Assembly (NCBI GenBank): GCA_019135895.1
Contig: JAGVVH010000482.1
Coordinates: 1-48,175, forward strand
Origin: Bacteroidota bacterium
Lineage (GTDB): Bacteria; Bacteroidota; Bacteroidia; Bacteroidales; WCHB1-69
Length of the DNA stretch: 48,175 bases
Direction: 5' to 3'
Under the pieces are notes generated by a model. It saw only the letters and a list, made by a program, of their open reading frames with translations, ran no database searches and was not told the origin of the DNA. The position numbers and the translations under genes are program-made. Positions 35,922 through 44,695 of the stretch are shown here, piece by piece. Each line of letters opens with the position of its first letter. Position 1 is the first letter of the stretch.

Positions 35922-37614
35922 GTACATCATTAACACAGGGTTCCCGGCAATGGATTTGTTAGCTAGTGGCGGCAAACGTACCGAAGCCCTAACTCGCTCA
36001 GGTCTTGTGGCAGTGAATAGAAAGAACTTCTATCCATTTAGAAGTTCTTCTATCACCCCCAATATCAATAGACCATATACTGACTTCTATACCATTTACC
36101 GCGCTATACGGGTGGATAGTTATATTCGTCAGGCTATTGATAAATTCTACGAAGGCATCCTTCGGGAAGGATGGACACTTAAGGGTAATACTCCAGAGTC
36201 TATTGATTATCTATATAAGAGGTTTCGGATTTTTAGATTTGCCACCAGGCATAAATATACAATCGATGAAATGATTAAAGAAGCAGCCAGAGATCTTGTA
36301 CAGTATGGGAATATATTTGTATTGCGTTCGCGCTATAGATCTGCGAACCCCATACCTGGATTAAAGTTATCTCCGATATTTGGTTACTCAAAACCAATCT
36401 CTGGTTACTGGATTATCCCCGCTCGTAGTGTAAGAATTGAAACAGACGATACAGGAAGACCCATCTCATATGATCAATATGATGGGGAACGCAAACTCCA
36501 TTCTTATCCTTCGTCTGATGTTATGCATTTCAAGTATTCCGCCGATGGGTTTGAACAGTTTGGCCATAGCGTTATTGAGCCGGTCATTGACGATGTACGT
36601 ATCTTGCGGGATATGGAAGGAAATATTGCTGAGCTTGTGGCTAAGTACTTATATCCAACATATCATGCACAAGTTGGAACATTAGATAAGAATGGAACAA
36701 TACGTCACCATGATGATTCGGAAGTGCAACACATCATGGGTCTTATCCAGAATATGGCTCCAGATGGAGTACTTGTAACCGGGCCTCACGTTGAACTGAA
36801 AGCTATAGGTGCAGAGTCACAAGCAATCAGAGCTAGTGAGTACTTAAAAGCTTCTACACTACGAGTCATTTCTGGTATTGGCACAGACGTTGTTTCAATG
36901 GGCCAATCACAATATTCCACAGCATCCAGTAGCGAGACGGTACAAGCTAGTCTTCACTCTAGGATCATTGCGTTCCAGGTTATTCTAGAATCGATGATGG
37001 AGATTATCGTATCCGAACTTCTTATGGAGGGCGGATTTGATATTATAGAAGATGCGAACCTAGAAGTTAAGTTTATGTTCAAGGCAGTAGAGAAAGAATC
37101 AAAATACAAAGAGCAGGCTAATCTGCTTGGCCAATTCCAAAATAATGTGATATCCATAGATGAAATTAGAGACGCCCTTGGTTTACCATATGCCACTGAC
37201 GAAGTTCTTGATCGTATGAAGTTTAGGCTTATGGATGAATCTATGATGGAACTCGAAAGCGAGTTAGCGCAAAAGAATCAGCCAGTTATGCCTGCTGGAC
37301 AACCTAATGCAAATGCTAAAAACAGTTCTTCAGAATCACTGTTAGATATCATGTCTAACATTCTTGAAGCTCTTTATAGTGTTCGCATTAATGGGTATAT
37401 TATTGAAAATAGAGAAGCAATAGGAAACATGATTCAAGCAGTTGAAAGAGATCTTAAAATACTAAGGGATCCCGTTCTGGAAAGATATTGGGCAAGATTC
37501 CTGGAGGGAGTCTCCACACTAGATGTGCAAATGAATACAGAGGAGGTTGATTCTATAGTCGCTGGTTGTGCTACAATCATTGAAATCATGGCTGCAGAAC
37601 TGCACAAGGCTTAA
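35914..37614 (+). CDS. Portal protein (566 aa)
   Basis: The start MSRYIINTGFPAM at 35914 follows GATGAGGTG. SYIRQAIDKFYEGILREGWT, then ARDLVQYGNIFVLRSRYR and DVMHFKYSADGFEQFGHSVI, are typical phage portal segments, and the long C-terminal helices would form the crown and barrel. The dodecameric portal is the DNA entry point at one capsid vertex. The length is at the upper end of the usual range. Confidence 0.85.
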   Translation: MSRYIINTGFPAMDLLASGGKRTEALTRSGLVAVNRKNFYPFRSSSITPNINRPYTDFYTIYRAIRVDSYIRQAIDKFYEGILREGWTLKGNTPESIDYLYKRFRIFRFATRHKYTIDEMIKEAARDLVQYGNIFVLRSRYRSANPIPGLKLSPIFGYSKPISGYWIIPARSVRIETDDTGRPISYDQYDGERKLHSYPSSDVMHFKYSADGFEQFGHSVIEPVIDDVRILRDMEGNIAELVAKYLYPTYHAQVGTLDKNGTIRHHDDSEVQHIMGLIQNMAPDGVLVTGPHVELKAIGAESQAIRASEYLKASTLRVISGIGTDVVSMGQSQYSTASSSETVQASLHSRIIAFQVILESMMEIIVSELLMEGGFDIIEDANLEVKFMFKAVEKESKYKEQANLLGQFQNNVISIDEIRDALGLPYATDEVLDRMKFRLMDESMMELESELAQKNQPVMPAGQPNANAKNSSSESLLDIMSNILEALYSVRINGYIIENREAIGNMIQAVERDLKILRDPVLERYWARFLEGVSTLDVQMNTEEVDSIVAGCATIIEIMAAELHKA

Positions 37615-37628
37615 TTGTGTTATCTATC
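37615..37628 (+). promoter_or_regulatory. Candidate phage promoter, copy 4 (TTGTGTTATCTATC)
   Basis: Starts at the base after the portal stop codon, 29 bases ahead of the protease gene. Twelve of 14 bases match copy 1. Confidence 0.55.
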
Positions 37629-37656
37629 AATATTGAGGGATACGTGAGGGATTAAC

Positions 37657-38502
37657 ATGGATAAGTGGACAGTTTACAAGGAACATTTCCACCTTGAACT
37701 CATGGGGTCAGACCATGTCTGCGACCGCATGAGAATTCTAGAATCAACCGTACCTCAAGTATTGTATCCTTTGACGAATACTATGCATGCCGAGACCATC
37801 ACTAGGAACTATACATACTATACTTCCAAAGCTCTTAGAGGCAAGTCGTCTAATAACTCGGGTGCATATTCGTTTACTACTCCATACAATACTCCCTGGG
37901 TAGAAGACCACATTACCAGTAATGGGATATTTGGATCTGGTAACCCAATCAAGGTTTATGGTCGGACAGTATCTGCCAAGTTTGTAAATAGTAAAAACGA
38001 AGAACTTGGTGTACTTAAAACAACGCCGGCTATTGTAGATGAACAAGCAATTATGGAGATCCTTGATGGTCGCTGGCGTACGGTATCTATGGGGTCTAGA
38101 GTAACAAAAGCTTCTTGTAGTGAATGTGGAGCCGATCTAATCAATGATCCATGCGATCACTGGCGTGGAGACATTGGCAAAGAGGGCAATCCCATTCACC
38201 ACGTAATGGAAGAAATTTTCAACCTAGAGGTCTCACGTGTGACCGTACCTTCGGATCCCGGAGCTATGTTTGTTGACAATCCACTTGCGAAAGAAAGTGC
38301 AAGGGTACAAGAAATTCCAACACAGCAATGCTATCTTTGCGCTGGCATGATCAACGAAGATAGATTGCGTGTACTTGAGGATGGAAGTTGGAAACCCCTT
38401 GAGCTTTCTAATCTAAGTGATAGAATACCTGACATTGTTGCGGACGTTATGATTGGACACGTCCGATACGCTGAGAGTATAATGAACGAACTCTGCGTAT
38501 AA
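37657..38502 (+). CDS. Putative prohead protease / capsid maturation protein (281 aa)
   Basis: The ATG lies after GTGAGGG. TPYNTPWVEDHITSNG with GRTVSAKF, then WRTVSMGSRVTKASCSECG, CDHWRGD and NLEVSRVTVPSDPGAM, follow the layout of herpes-type phage prohead proteases: P-x-x-x-x-H, V-S-x-G with Cys pairs, and E-V-S-x-V-x-x-P-x-x-x-A near the end. It lies between portal and scaffold, the normal place. The catalytic His and Ser are likely in EDH and VSMGS; this is inference. Confidence 0.72.
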   Translation: MDKWTVYKEHFHLELMGSDHVCDRMRILESTVPQVLYPLTNTMHAETITRNYTYYTSKALRGKSSNNSGAYSFTTPYNTPWVEDHITSNGIFGSGNPIKVYGRTVSAKFVNSKNEELGVLKTTPAIVDEQAIMEILDGRWRTVSMGSRVTKASCSECGADLINDPCDHWRGDIGKEGNPIHHVMEEIFNLEVSRVTVPSDPGAMFVDNPLAKESARVQEIPTQQCYLCAGMINEDRLRVLEDGSWKPLELSNLSDRIPDIVADVMIGHVRYAESIMNELCV

Positions 38503-38512
38503 GGAGCGTATA

Positions 38513-39313
38513 ATGCAAAACTGTATTCTATATATTCAAGACAAAACCACCATGAAGACGATTCCGCTTTTCACTGTTGAAAGCGATTCGGCTTCAAAGT
38601 TAGATATCGAGCAAGCTCGTGATTTTGTCGTGAAGTCTCCTTTCTATGCTGAAGCTGAGCGCAAGGAGATTCTCGAATCACTTAAGGGGATGACGAACGG
38701 GGACTCGTGGAAAGAATCAGGATTCCCTTATGGTCTCCCGGTTGATAGTGATAATTACCCTGTGCTTTATTACTTTGTGAAAACGGAGAACTTCAGCATG
38801 GACAATGAGGAAACCGCCGTTGAGGCAGAAGAAGTTCAAACTGAGCGTGAGGTTATTACCCAAGAGGAATCGCATGACGAAGAATCTTCGACCAACGATT
38901 CTTCTGAAGCCGAGGATGCTACTACAGATCCAGAGCCAGAGGAAGAAGAAGAGACTGAGTCTGTAGAACCTATTGGAGAGGAAGTCCAGCAGTTACTCGT
39001 AAGCCACCAGCAAGAAGCGGTGGAATTTGCTGCCATCGCGTTAGCCGCTCTAAGGAAACTAAATAATCCCCAAACATCCCTCACCGAGAGTATTGAGCGA
39101 TTCAAGACGAGAGGCTTGGCTTCGCTAAGCGACTCGATTCAAGATGAGCTAGATAAATGCTCTCTCCCTCAAGTTTCCGAAGAAGGCTTCGAAATGGTAG
39201 ATATCCCTGTAAATCGTGAGGCTATGGACTCTGGGGAAACCGAAGAGCCCAACGACAGTGTTGAGGAAGTCCAAGAAAATGAGGATGACCTCGCCGACAT
39301 CTTGAACTTTTAA
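38513..39313 (+). CDS. Acidic capsid scaffold-like protein (266 aa)
   Basis: The ATG follows AAGGAGCG. A folded N-terminal part is followed by a very acidic, low-complexity middle (DATTDPEPEEEEETESVEP), a helix (QEAVEFAAIALAALRKLNN) and another acidic tail. Composition and position (just before the head proteins) fit a scaffolding protein that is removed by the protease. Confidence 0.68.
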   Translation: MQNCILYIQDKTTMKTIPLFTVESDSASKLDIEQARDFVVKSPFYAEAERKEILESLKGMTNGDSWKESGFPYGLPVDSDNYPVLYYFVKTENFSMDNEETAVEAEEVQTEREVITQEESHDEESSTNDSSEAEDATTDPEPEEEEETESVEPIGEEVQQLLVSHQQEAVEFAAIALAALRKLNNPQTSLTESIERFKTRGLASLSDSIQDELDKCSLPQVSEEGFEMVDIPVNREAMDSGETEEPNDSVEEVQENEDDLADILNF

Positions 39314-39329
39314 TTAGGAGGATATTCAA

Positions 39330-40595
39330 ATGGCGTACCCAAGCATGGGATGGAGAGGCGTAGATGGGAGTACGGTTGCCCCACTAAGCGTTATCAATCC
39401 TAATCTCTTTGCGGTTTCGGAACCCTGGGATGTCGCCGAGGACCTTGCTGTTCTTGGGCGAGACGTTAATCGCCATGACTGGCTAATCGTTATCCCGAAG
39501 TTCACCATCGTGGCTGCGTTGGCTACAACTCGCAGCACGTCTGGTCGAACCAAGCTAACCATTGCTAATGGCGTCGGCACCAACAACCCCGTCGGGGTTG
39601 TGGCGGATAACGTAGCTCGCTTGGATCAGAACGGACCCAGAGGGGACATTCACAACCCCAACGTACTTCGTCACCACTATATCGAAACGCTGTACCTCAG
39701 TGCTGTTCAGGATGCTTTTGGTAACCTAGTCCGTGGCGATTATCTGGCCCCTGACACTCAGGGACGTCCGGTAAAATTCATCGAGCGTACCACGCACGTA
39801 ACTGCGGCTGCTGCGACAGGAACTTCTCTAACCGTAGATCTTGCCGAAGCAACGATCAATGGACTACCTCCAGTTGATGTAGAGGTACTTGAGGTTAATT
39901 CAGGTGCACCTTCTCTGTTCGCGTCCGCGAATGTAGGCACTCCTGCTTACTCAACCGGTGACGAGTGCTATCAAGTTGCGCTTTCTAGCACTACGAATGG
40001 CCGTCAGTATATTGTTAGCTATACGACCGGTCATGCGGAAGCGATGCGTGTTGGGCAGGTTACTGGAATCGAGACCCTAACCGACATGGCTTCTGACTGG
40101 ATCCGTTGGGTTGAGGCTGCTACATTCCCTGGTGCTTTCCAGTGGTATGCACAGCCCAGACTCTATACTGCGGTGTCCAACGAAGTCATTTCTCTTGACG
40201 ACGAAGGCTCAGAAGTTTCGCTAACGTATTCCAACCTAGATCCTCTATATCCGATTACGGTAGAGTACGCCAGCGATGGTGCTACCTACGTTGAGCAAGA
40301 GACCCTGTCAATTTCGGGTATCTGGAACAACGGTTGGCATGGTACTTATTATCAAGTTAATCTGCGCGATGGCACGATTACTCTTGATGATGATTACTTT
40401 GACACCACGGCGTGTACTGCGGCAACTCTACGTGTAAGCTATGCGTATCAATACCCATATGGTCTTGGTAGCTTGGGGCCAACTGGGATTCCAGGGCTAA
40501 CTGATGGTCGCACTTCTGGTGGCGGTGCTGGTGTACAAGCCGCTTACGATGTAAGCGGTAGTGCTGGACGCCTGAAGTGGGAAGTCATCTGCTAA
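39330..40595 (+). CDS. Head-associated protein, possibly decoration or vertex protein (421 aa)
   Basis: A strong site (TAGGAGGATATT) suggests high expression, like the capsid gene that follows. The protein is beta-rich: FTIVAALATTRSTSGRTKL, ATGTSLTVDLAEATINGLPP, YQVNLRDGTITLDDDYFD. It ends with a glycine-rich linker. The region differs from classic capsid folds, so I call it head-associated by position and expression signals. Confidence 0.6.
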   Translation: MAYPSMGWRGVDGSTVAPLSVINPNLFAVSEPWDVAEDLAVLGRDVNRHDWLIVIPKFTIVAALATTRSTSGRTKLTIANGVGTNNPVGVVADNVARLDQNGPRGDIHNPNVLRHHYIETLYLSAVQDAFGNLVRGDYLAPDTQGRPVKFIERTTHVTAAAATGTSLTVDLAEATINGLPPVDVEVLEVNSGAPSLFASANVGTPAYSTGDECYQVALSSTTNGRQYIVSYTTGHAEAMRVGQVTGIETLTDMASDWIRWVEAATFPGAFQWYAQPRLYTAVSNEVISLDDEGSEVSLTYSNLDPLYPITVEYASDGATYVEQETLSISGIWNNGWHGTYYQVNLRDGTITLDDDYFDTTACTAATLRVSYAYQYPYGLGSLGPTGIPGLTDGRTSGGGAGVQAAYDVSGSAGRLKWEVIC

Positions 40596-40614
40596 TATAG
40601 GAGGAGCTTAAACA

Positions 40615-41766
40615 ATGGCTGCGAACATTTATGAAATGCTAGAATCAAAGGCCGGGAGCCTTTCCCAGAACCTGGAGTCATTTGGCTACAAGGGTTCTGC
40701 CGGTCGCGATAACTACAGGAAAGCCGTTGAGGGTGTTCGCCGGCTCCTCGCCAATGAGGTCCAGAGTCCCTCGAACGTTGGTTTCCTGAAGGCCACTGAG
40801 GCGTTAAATACGCCCGACGCCAGTATCGTTCTGCGTCATGCTATTTCCGAGATCTTGCTAATGCCAGTAGAACCAGCCTATATTGGTCTGAATCTACTTG
40901 CGAAACGCATTAGCTCTCCAGATGTTGTAACCTGGAAGATTCCTGCGTTCGGTGCTGTTAGAGCGCAGCGACTCTCTTCAGGGCAGAACTATCCCGAAGT
41001 TCCGCCTAGCTTCCATGAATACCAGATGAGCATTGAGCTCGAAAAACATGGTGTCATGGTAGCAATCACGGATGAAATGATCCGCGATAGCAAGTGGGCT
41101 CTTATGGGCATGCTACTTGAAGCTGGCCGCAATGCCCTTTATCGTCTAGCTGAGCAGGAGATCTTTGAGCTTCTTGAAGATAACGCTCATATCGTATTCG
41201 ATAATGCTGGTGCTGCCACCGATACGACTGGTATTGGTGCTGCTGGCACGGCAAACAATACCCTTAGCCTATTCGATATCTTTACGATGATGGCTGCGAT
41301 TCTTGATAATGAATATACTCCCGAGTATATCGTTACCAATACGCTTGGTTGGGTAATGTTTGCTCGTCACATGGCTCTATGGGATATGGCTCGTTATGCT
41401 GGTAATGTACAGGGTATTCCCCTACTTCCGGCTAATCAGAGCAACTTTGCTTCCAACTTACCATTCGGCCTAACGCCTGTGCTCACTCCTTTCGTCACTC
41501 ATTCTGGTCGCACTACCCCAGGAACTACCCCTTATACCACTACGGTATTTGTTGGGGATAGCTCCAATCAGATTCTATTTATTGAAACTGATGGTGGGCC
41601 TTCGCTAGAAGAGTGGCGTGATCCTTCCCGAGATATCGAGAATGCTAAACTCCGCTACTATTGGGGAACTGGTATTCTTGACCAAGCTCGCGGTTGGACC
41701 TGTGCCAAGAGTGTAGCTATTGATTTCGAGTTTGGTCCTCTGCAACTGGTCAAGACCATCAGCTAG
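40615..41766 (+). CDS. Major capsid protein, HK97-like (383 aa)
   Basis: The site TAGGAGGAGC is strong and a terminator follows. A helical N-terminal arm is followed by APA-like and E-loop parts (VTWKIPAFGAVRAQRLSSG, YPEVPPSFHEYQMSIELEKH), then the spine helix (RDSKWALMGMLLEAGRNALY) and a P-domain end (TNTLGWVMFARHMALWDM). These follow the order of HK97-fold capsid proteins. Hundreds of copies form the shell. Confidence 0.82.
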   Translation: MAANIYEMLESKAGSLSQNLESFGYKGSAGRDNYRKAVEGVRRLLANEVQSPSNVGFLKATEALNTPDASIVLRHAISEILLMPVEPAYIGLNLLAKRISSPDVVTWKIPAFGAVRAQRLSSGQNYPEVPPSFHEYQMSIELEKHGVMVAITDEMIRDSKWALMGMLLEAGRNALYRLAEQEIFELLEDNAHIVFDNAGAATDTTGIGAAGTANNTLSLFDIFTMMAAILDNEYTPEYIVTNTLGWVMFARHMALWDMARYAGNVQGIPLLPANQSNFASNLPFGLTPVLTPFVTHSGRTTPGTTPYTTTVFVGDSSNQILFIETDGGPSLEEWRDPSRDIENAKLRYYWGTGILDQARGWTCAKSVAIDFEFGPLQLVKTIS

Positions 41767-41809
41767 GATCATGCCTAATCAATATGCTGATTTGGTATAG
41801 AACGGTGGA

Positions 41810-41840
41810 GGGGGCGTCCTTTTCGAAGGGCGTCCCCTTT
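41810..41840 (+). terminator. Terminator after the major capsid gene
   Basis: GGGGGCGTCC pairs with GGGCGTCCCC (two G-U pairs) around TTTTCGAA, followed by TTT. It would limit read-through after the highly expressed capsid gene. Confidence 0.72.
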
Positions 41841-41870
41841 CACTGAATGTGATGGCGGAGGCGTATTAAA

Positions 41871-43382
41871 ATGCTAAATACACAACCCAAAGTTGTCGCT
41901 ACTTCACCACAAAACCAAGAGACAGAAGTAGTTCTCAATTCAGCCATCACAATTAGATTCAATACAGACATGCAATCCAGTACATTGACATCTGCTAATA
42001 TTATTGTTGTTCGCGACGATACAAAAGAACAGCTTACTATTGATACTGTATCGTATGCATCGCGCATATGGACAGTCACGCTTGCTGATGATCTACCAAA
42101 TGATACTAGAATTGTTGTAACTATCAGTGAAGACGTAGAAGATTTGATTGGTAGAGACCTCGTTGTTCCGTATGTGTTTTCGTTTGAAACTGCTTCTGAA
42201 TCAGAGCTTGGTACACCGGTTGTGGTGGAACCATCTCATGGTTCGGTTGTAACAGTATGGCCTACTATAGCTGTAATTGTAGATGGCGCTGTTTCATACG
42301 AATATCAGGTTTCAAAGAACCCAACAATGATTCCTCTTGAAGCGGGTCCTTCATACGATGCGAATACCACTTATTATTGGAGAGGAAGAGGTATTGATTC
42401 TGAGGGTAATGTATCTGCCTGGTCGGAAATCGCACAGTTCTGGTTTGGATCAACAAGTTATCCAACATCAGAAAGTGCAGAGTTCATGCCCCAGGAAAGA
42501 CTTTTCGCTATCTATGATATTACACCCGAGCCGGAGTTCAACATCTCTAGCACAAGCTTTGCTGAGATTGGTGTTGAGTTCACGACACAACCAGACCCAT
42601 CTCTTGTTACAACCACAAACTTTATTCTAAGACGTACACATATTACTGGCATGGTGGCTGGGACTGATCATTCAGATGATCTTTCATATACAGTAAGCAT
42701 TGATCCGCTAAATTCATATCGGGTCCTACTAACCGTGTCTAGTTCACTTTCAGATAATACAGAGATTGAACTTAAGATTAGACGACTTGTTGCTGACGTC
42801 GATGGTAATATTCTGGGACAAGACCAGAAGATTAGATGGAGCACACGACTAAGCCCATTATATGTAACACCACAAGCCCTAAGAGCAATGACTGGCAGTT
42901 TATTCGAAGACATGCATATGTGTATACATAAACCTGATGAGTATTTCTACCGTCACATCGTAGCCCAAAGCGCAAAAGCGAACTACCTTTCAATCATGGA
43001 AGATAGTTCAACATCAACACCAACAGTTTCTGATGTCTATGACTGGGACGGAGATCTTACATATACGTTTTTAAGATGGGCTCAACTATCGTCTCTACTA
43101 AGCGTACTAGATGCGTTGTATCTAGAGCTTATTCCATTAACTGGTGTTAATGAAAGACTTGGTGATCTATCTGTGTCCCATAGTATCAACCTTGAGATGC
43201 TAAGAGATTTCATGGATAGACTATCAGAGGAAATTGCAGATATAGAATCATCAACATTTACATCTTCATCTGCGTATGGTATAAAAGGAGCGTACTATAT
43301 ACCAGAGTATACCGGAGACTATTCATTTACTCCCAAGCCAAATATCGGAAGAGTACATGAATATCCACTTGGTGGCAGATAA
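41871..43382 (+). CDS. Virion protein with Ig-like domains (503 aa)
   Basis: The ATG follows GGCGGAGGCG. Residues about 5-105 form a bacterial Ig-like (Big_5-type) domain: VVATSPQNQETEVVLNSAIT, then IRFNTDMQSSTLTSANIIVV. A fibronectin-like part (TYYWRGRGIDSEGNVSAWSE) and a second Big_5-like part (VEFTTQPDPSLVTTTNFILR) follow. A helical C-terminus closes it. Such domains sit on the surface of heads or tails and may bind host sugars. Confidence 0.7.
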   Translation: MLNTQPKVVATSPQNQETEVVLNSAITIRFNTDMQSSTLTSANIIVVRDDTKEQLTIDTVSYASRIWTVTLADDLPNDTRIVVTISEDVEDLIGRDLVVPYVFSFETASESELGTPVVVEPSHGSVVTVWPTIAVIVDGAVSYEYQVSKNPTMIPLEAGPSYDANTTYYWRGRGIDSEGNVSAWSEIAQFWFGSTSYPTSESAEFMPQERLFAIYDITPEPEFNISSTSFAEIGVEFTTQPDPSLVTTTNFILRRTHITGMVAGTDHSDDLSYTVSIDPLNSYRVLLTVSSSLSDNTEIELKIRRLVADVDGNILGQDQKIRWSTRLSPLYVTPQALRAMTGSLFEDMHMCIHKPDEYFYRHIVAQSAKANYLSIMEDSSTSTPTVSDVYDWDGDLTYTFLRWAQLSSLLSVLDALYLELIPLTGVNERLGDLSVSHSINLEMLRDFMDRLSEEIADIESSTFTSSSAYGIKGAYYIPEYTGDYSFTPKPNIGRVHEYPLGGR

Positions 43383-43404
43383 TCATTGTTAATGGAGCTA
43401 TATA

Positions 43405-44133
43405 ATGCTCATACTAACAAGAGGCTATGGTGAGTCTGGGGATACTGGCCTAATAGTTACAGCGGGCTTCGATCTTTCCATGGTCGGAATTCGTCCGTCT
43501 CTTCCTCGTAATCGAATGGCATACATTGATAACGATGTGCCTAGATCCCACCTTGAGGAACATCTTGATAGGATTCTTGGTAAGTACGGTCACTATGTAT
43601 TGTACATTAGAACTGATCCCAAATTTACATGTCGAACATGTTGGGATCATGCTACAATGAGCCCCGGTGACGCATCTTGTCCCGAGTGTTTGGGTACTGG
43701 TCACAAACTAGTATATGAGAAACATCTCATGAGAAAGAGTGCTCCATATTCTCGTGGTATAGCCGGAGACGAAAAAGCTCCATTTGGCATTATTGATACT
43801 GGTCTTGGTCAGTTTGTATGTAAGTATCAAGTATTTCCGCAAGTGGGAGACTTGATATGCGAAGCAGAATGGGACGTAGATAGACCTTACGTACTAACAG
43901 CAGGTGTACCGATAAAAGTATCGGATCTATATAGAATCACAAACACAACATTACTACGGTGGGAAGATGGCCGAGCGCTTTTATTCTGGTGTCAGACAGA
44001 AAACGTAAACATGGAAATGCAAAAGATTGAACAATCTATTATTCAGAACGCTAGCTTTAGCAATAGAGATACAGACGATGTTAACCTATCATTTACCGTG
44101 AATAGCAGAGTCCCTGCTGGGAAAATAATCTAA
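43405..44133 (+). CDS. Zinc-binding virion or connector protein (242 aa)
   Basis: FTCRTCWDHATMSPGDASCPECLGTG gives two C-x2-C pairs, a rubredoxin/DnaJ-like zinc knuckle. The rest is beta-rich (FVCKYQVFPQVGDLICEAEW). Similar small knuckle proteins occur among phage neck genes. It overlaps the next gene (TAATG). Confidence 0.66.
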   Translation: MLILTRGYGESGDTGLIVTAGFDLSMVGIRPSLPRNRMAYIDNDVPRSHLEEHLDRILGKYGHYVLYIRTDPKFTCRTCWDHATMSPGDASCPECLGTGHKLVYEKHLMRKSAPYSRGIAGDEKAPFGIIDTGLGQFVCKYQVFPQVGDLICEAEWDVDRPYVLTAGVPIKVSDLYRITNTTLLRWEDGRALLFWCQTENVNMEMQKIEQSIIQNASFSNRDTDDVNLSFTVNSRVPAGKII

Positions 44134-44687
44134 TGATGGCCATTAGTGAAATATATCCAGCAACAGGCATGGAAGGCCAGTATGTAACGATCAAGGGACT
44201 TGGCCTTAGTAATTCGCCACTTGTAACTGATGGTGTTGTTTTCTCTAATAATGTAAAGGTTGTTCCGGCCAATGTAGTGTATTGGTCTGATGATCTTATT
44301 AGGCTAATGATCCCCATGGGCGCTATTACTGGGGATGTATATGTTATATCAGAGGGTATTGCAACGAACTCTTTATTCTTTGAAATAATCTCTGATACAA
44401 TAGAAATCGAAGTTACAACAGAGTTACCAACGGCTATTGCACGTACAGTACAGGTGTTGTGTTATAATCTAAAAGAAGCCGTGAAAGGTTACATTGGACT
44501 GACCGTTTATGAACTTGAGAACATACGAGATGCGATTACTCGTGTACTTGAAACGACACAGGGATTCACCGAAGCTAGGTTTGATATGGAGTTCTATCCA
44601 ATGCAAGGATTATTGCTTGTGGATCTTTATATTACTCCATATGGGTATATTGAAACAATTCATGTTCCCATAACGATCAAACCGTAG
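44133..44687 (+). CDS. IPT/TIG-domain virion protein (184 aa)
   Basis: The first 85 residues are an IPT/TIG Ig-like domain: ISEIYPATGMEGQYVTIKGL, then VVYWSDDLIRLMIPMGAITG. The second half is a separate alpha/beta part (FTEARFDMEFYPMQGLLLVD). Likely a tail or neck component. Confidence 0.7.
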   Translation: MMAISEIYPATGMEGQYVTIKGLGLSNSPLVTDGVVFSNNVKVVPANVVYWSDDLIRLMIPMGAITGDVYVISEGIATNSLFFEIISDTIEIEVTTELPTAIARTVQVLCYNLKEAVKGYIGLTVYELENIRDAITRVLETTQGFTEARFDMEFYPMQGLLLVDLYITPYGYIETIHVPITIKP

Positions 44688-44695
44688 GGGTTAAC

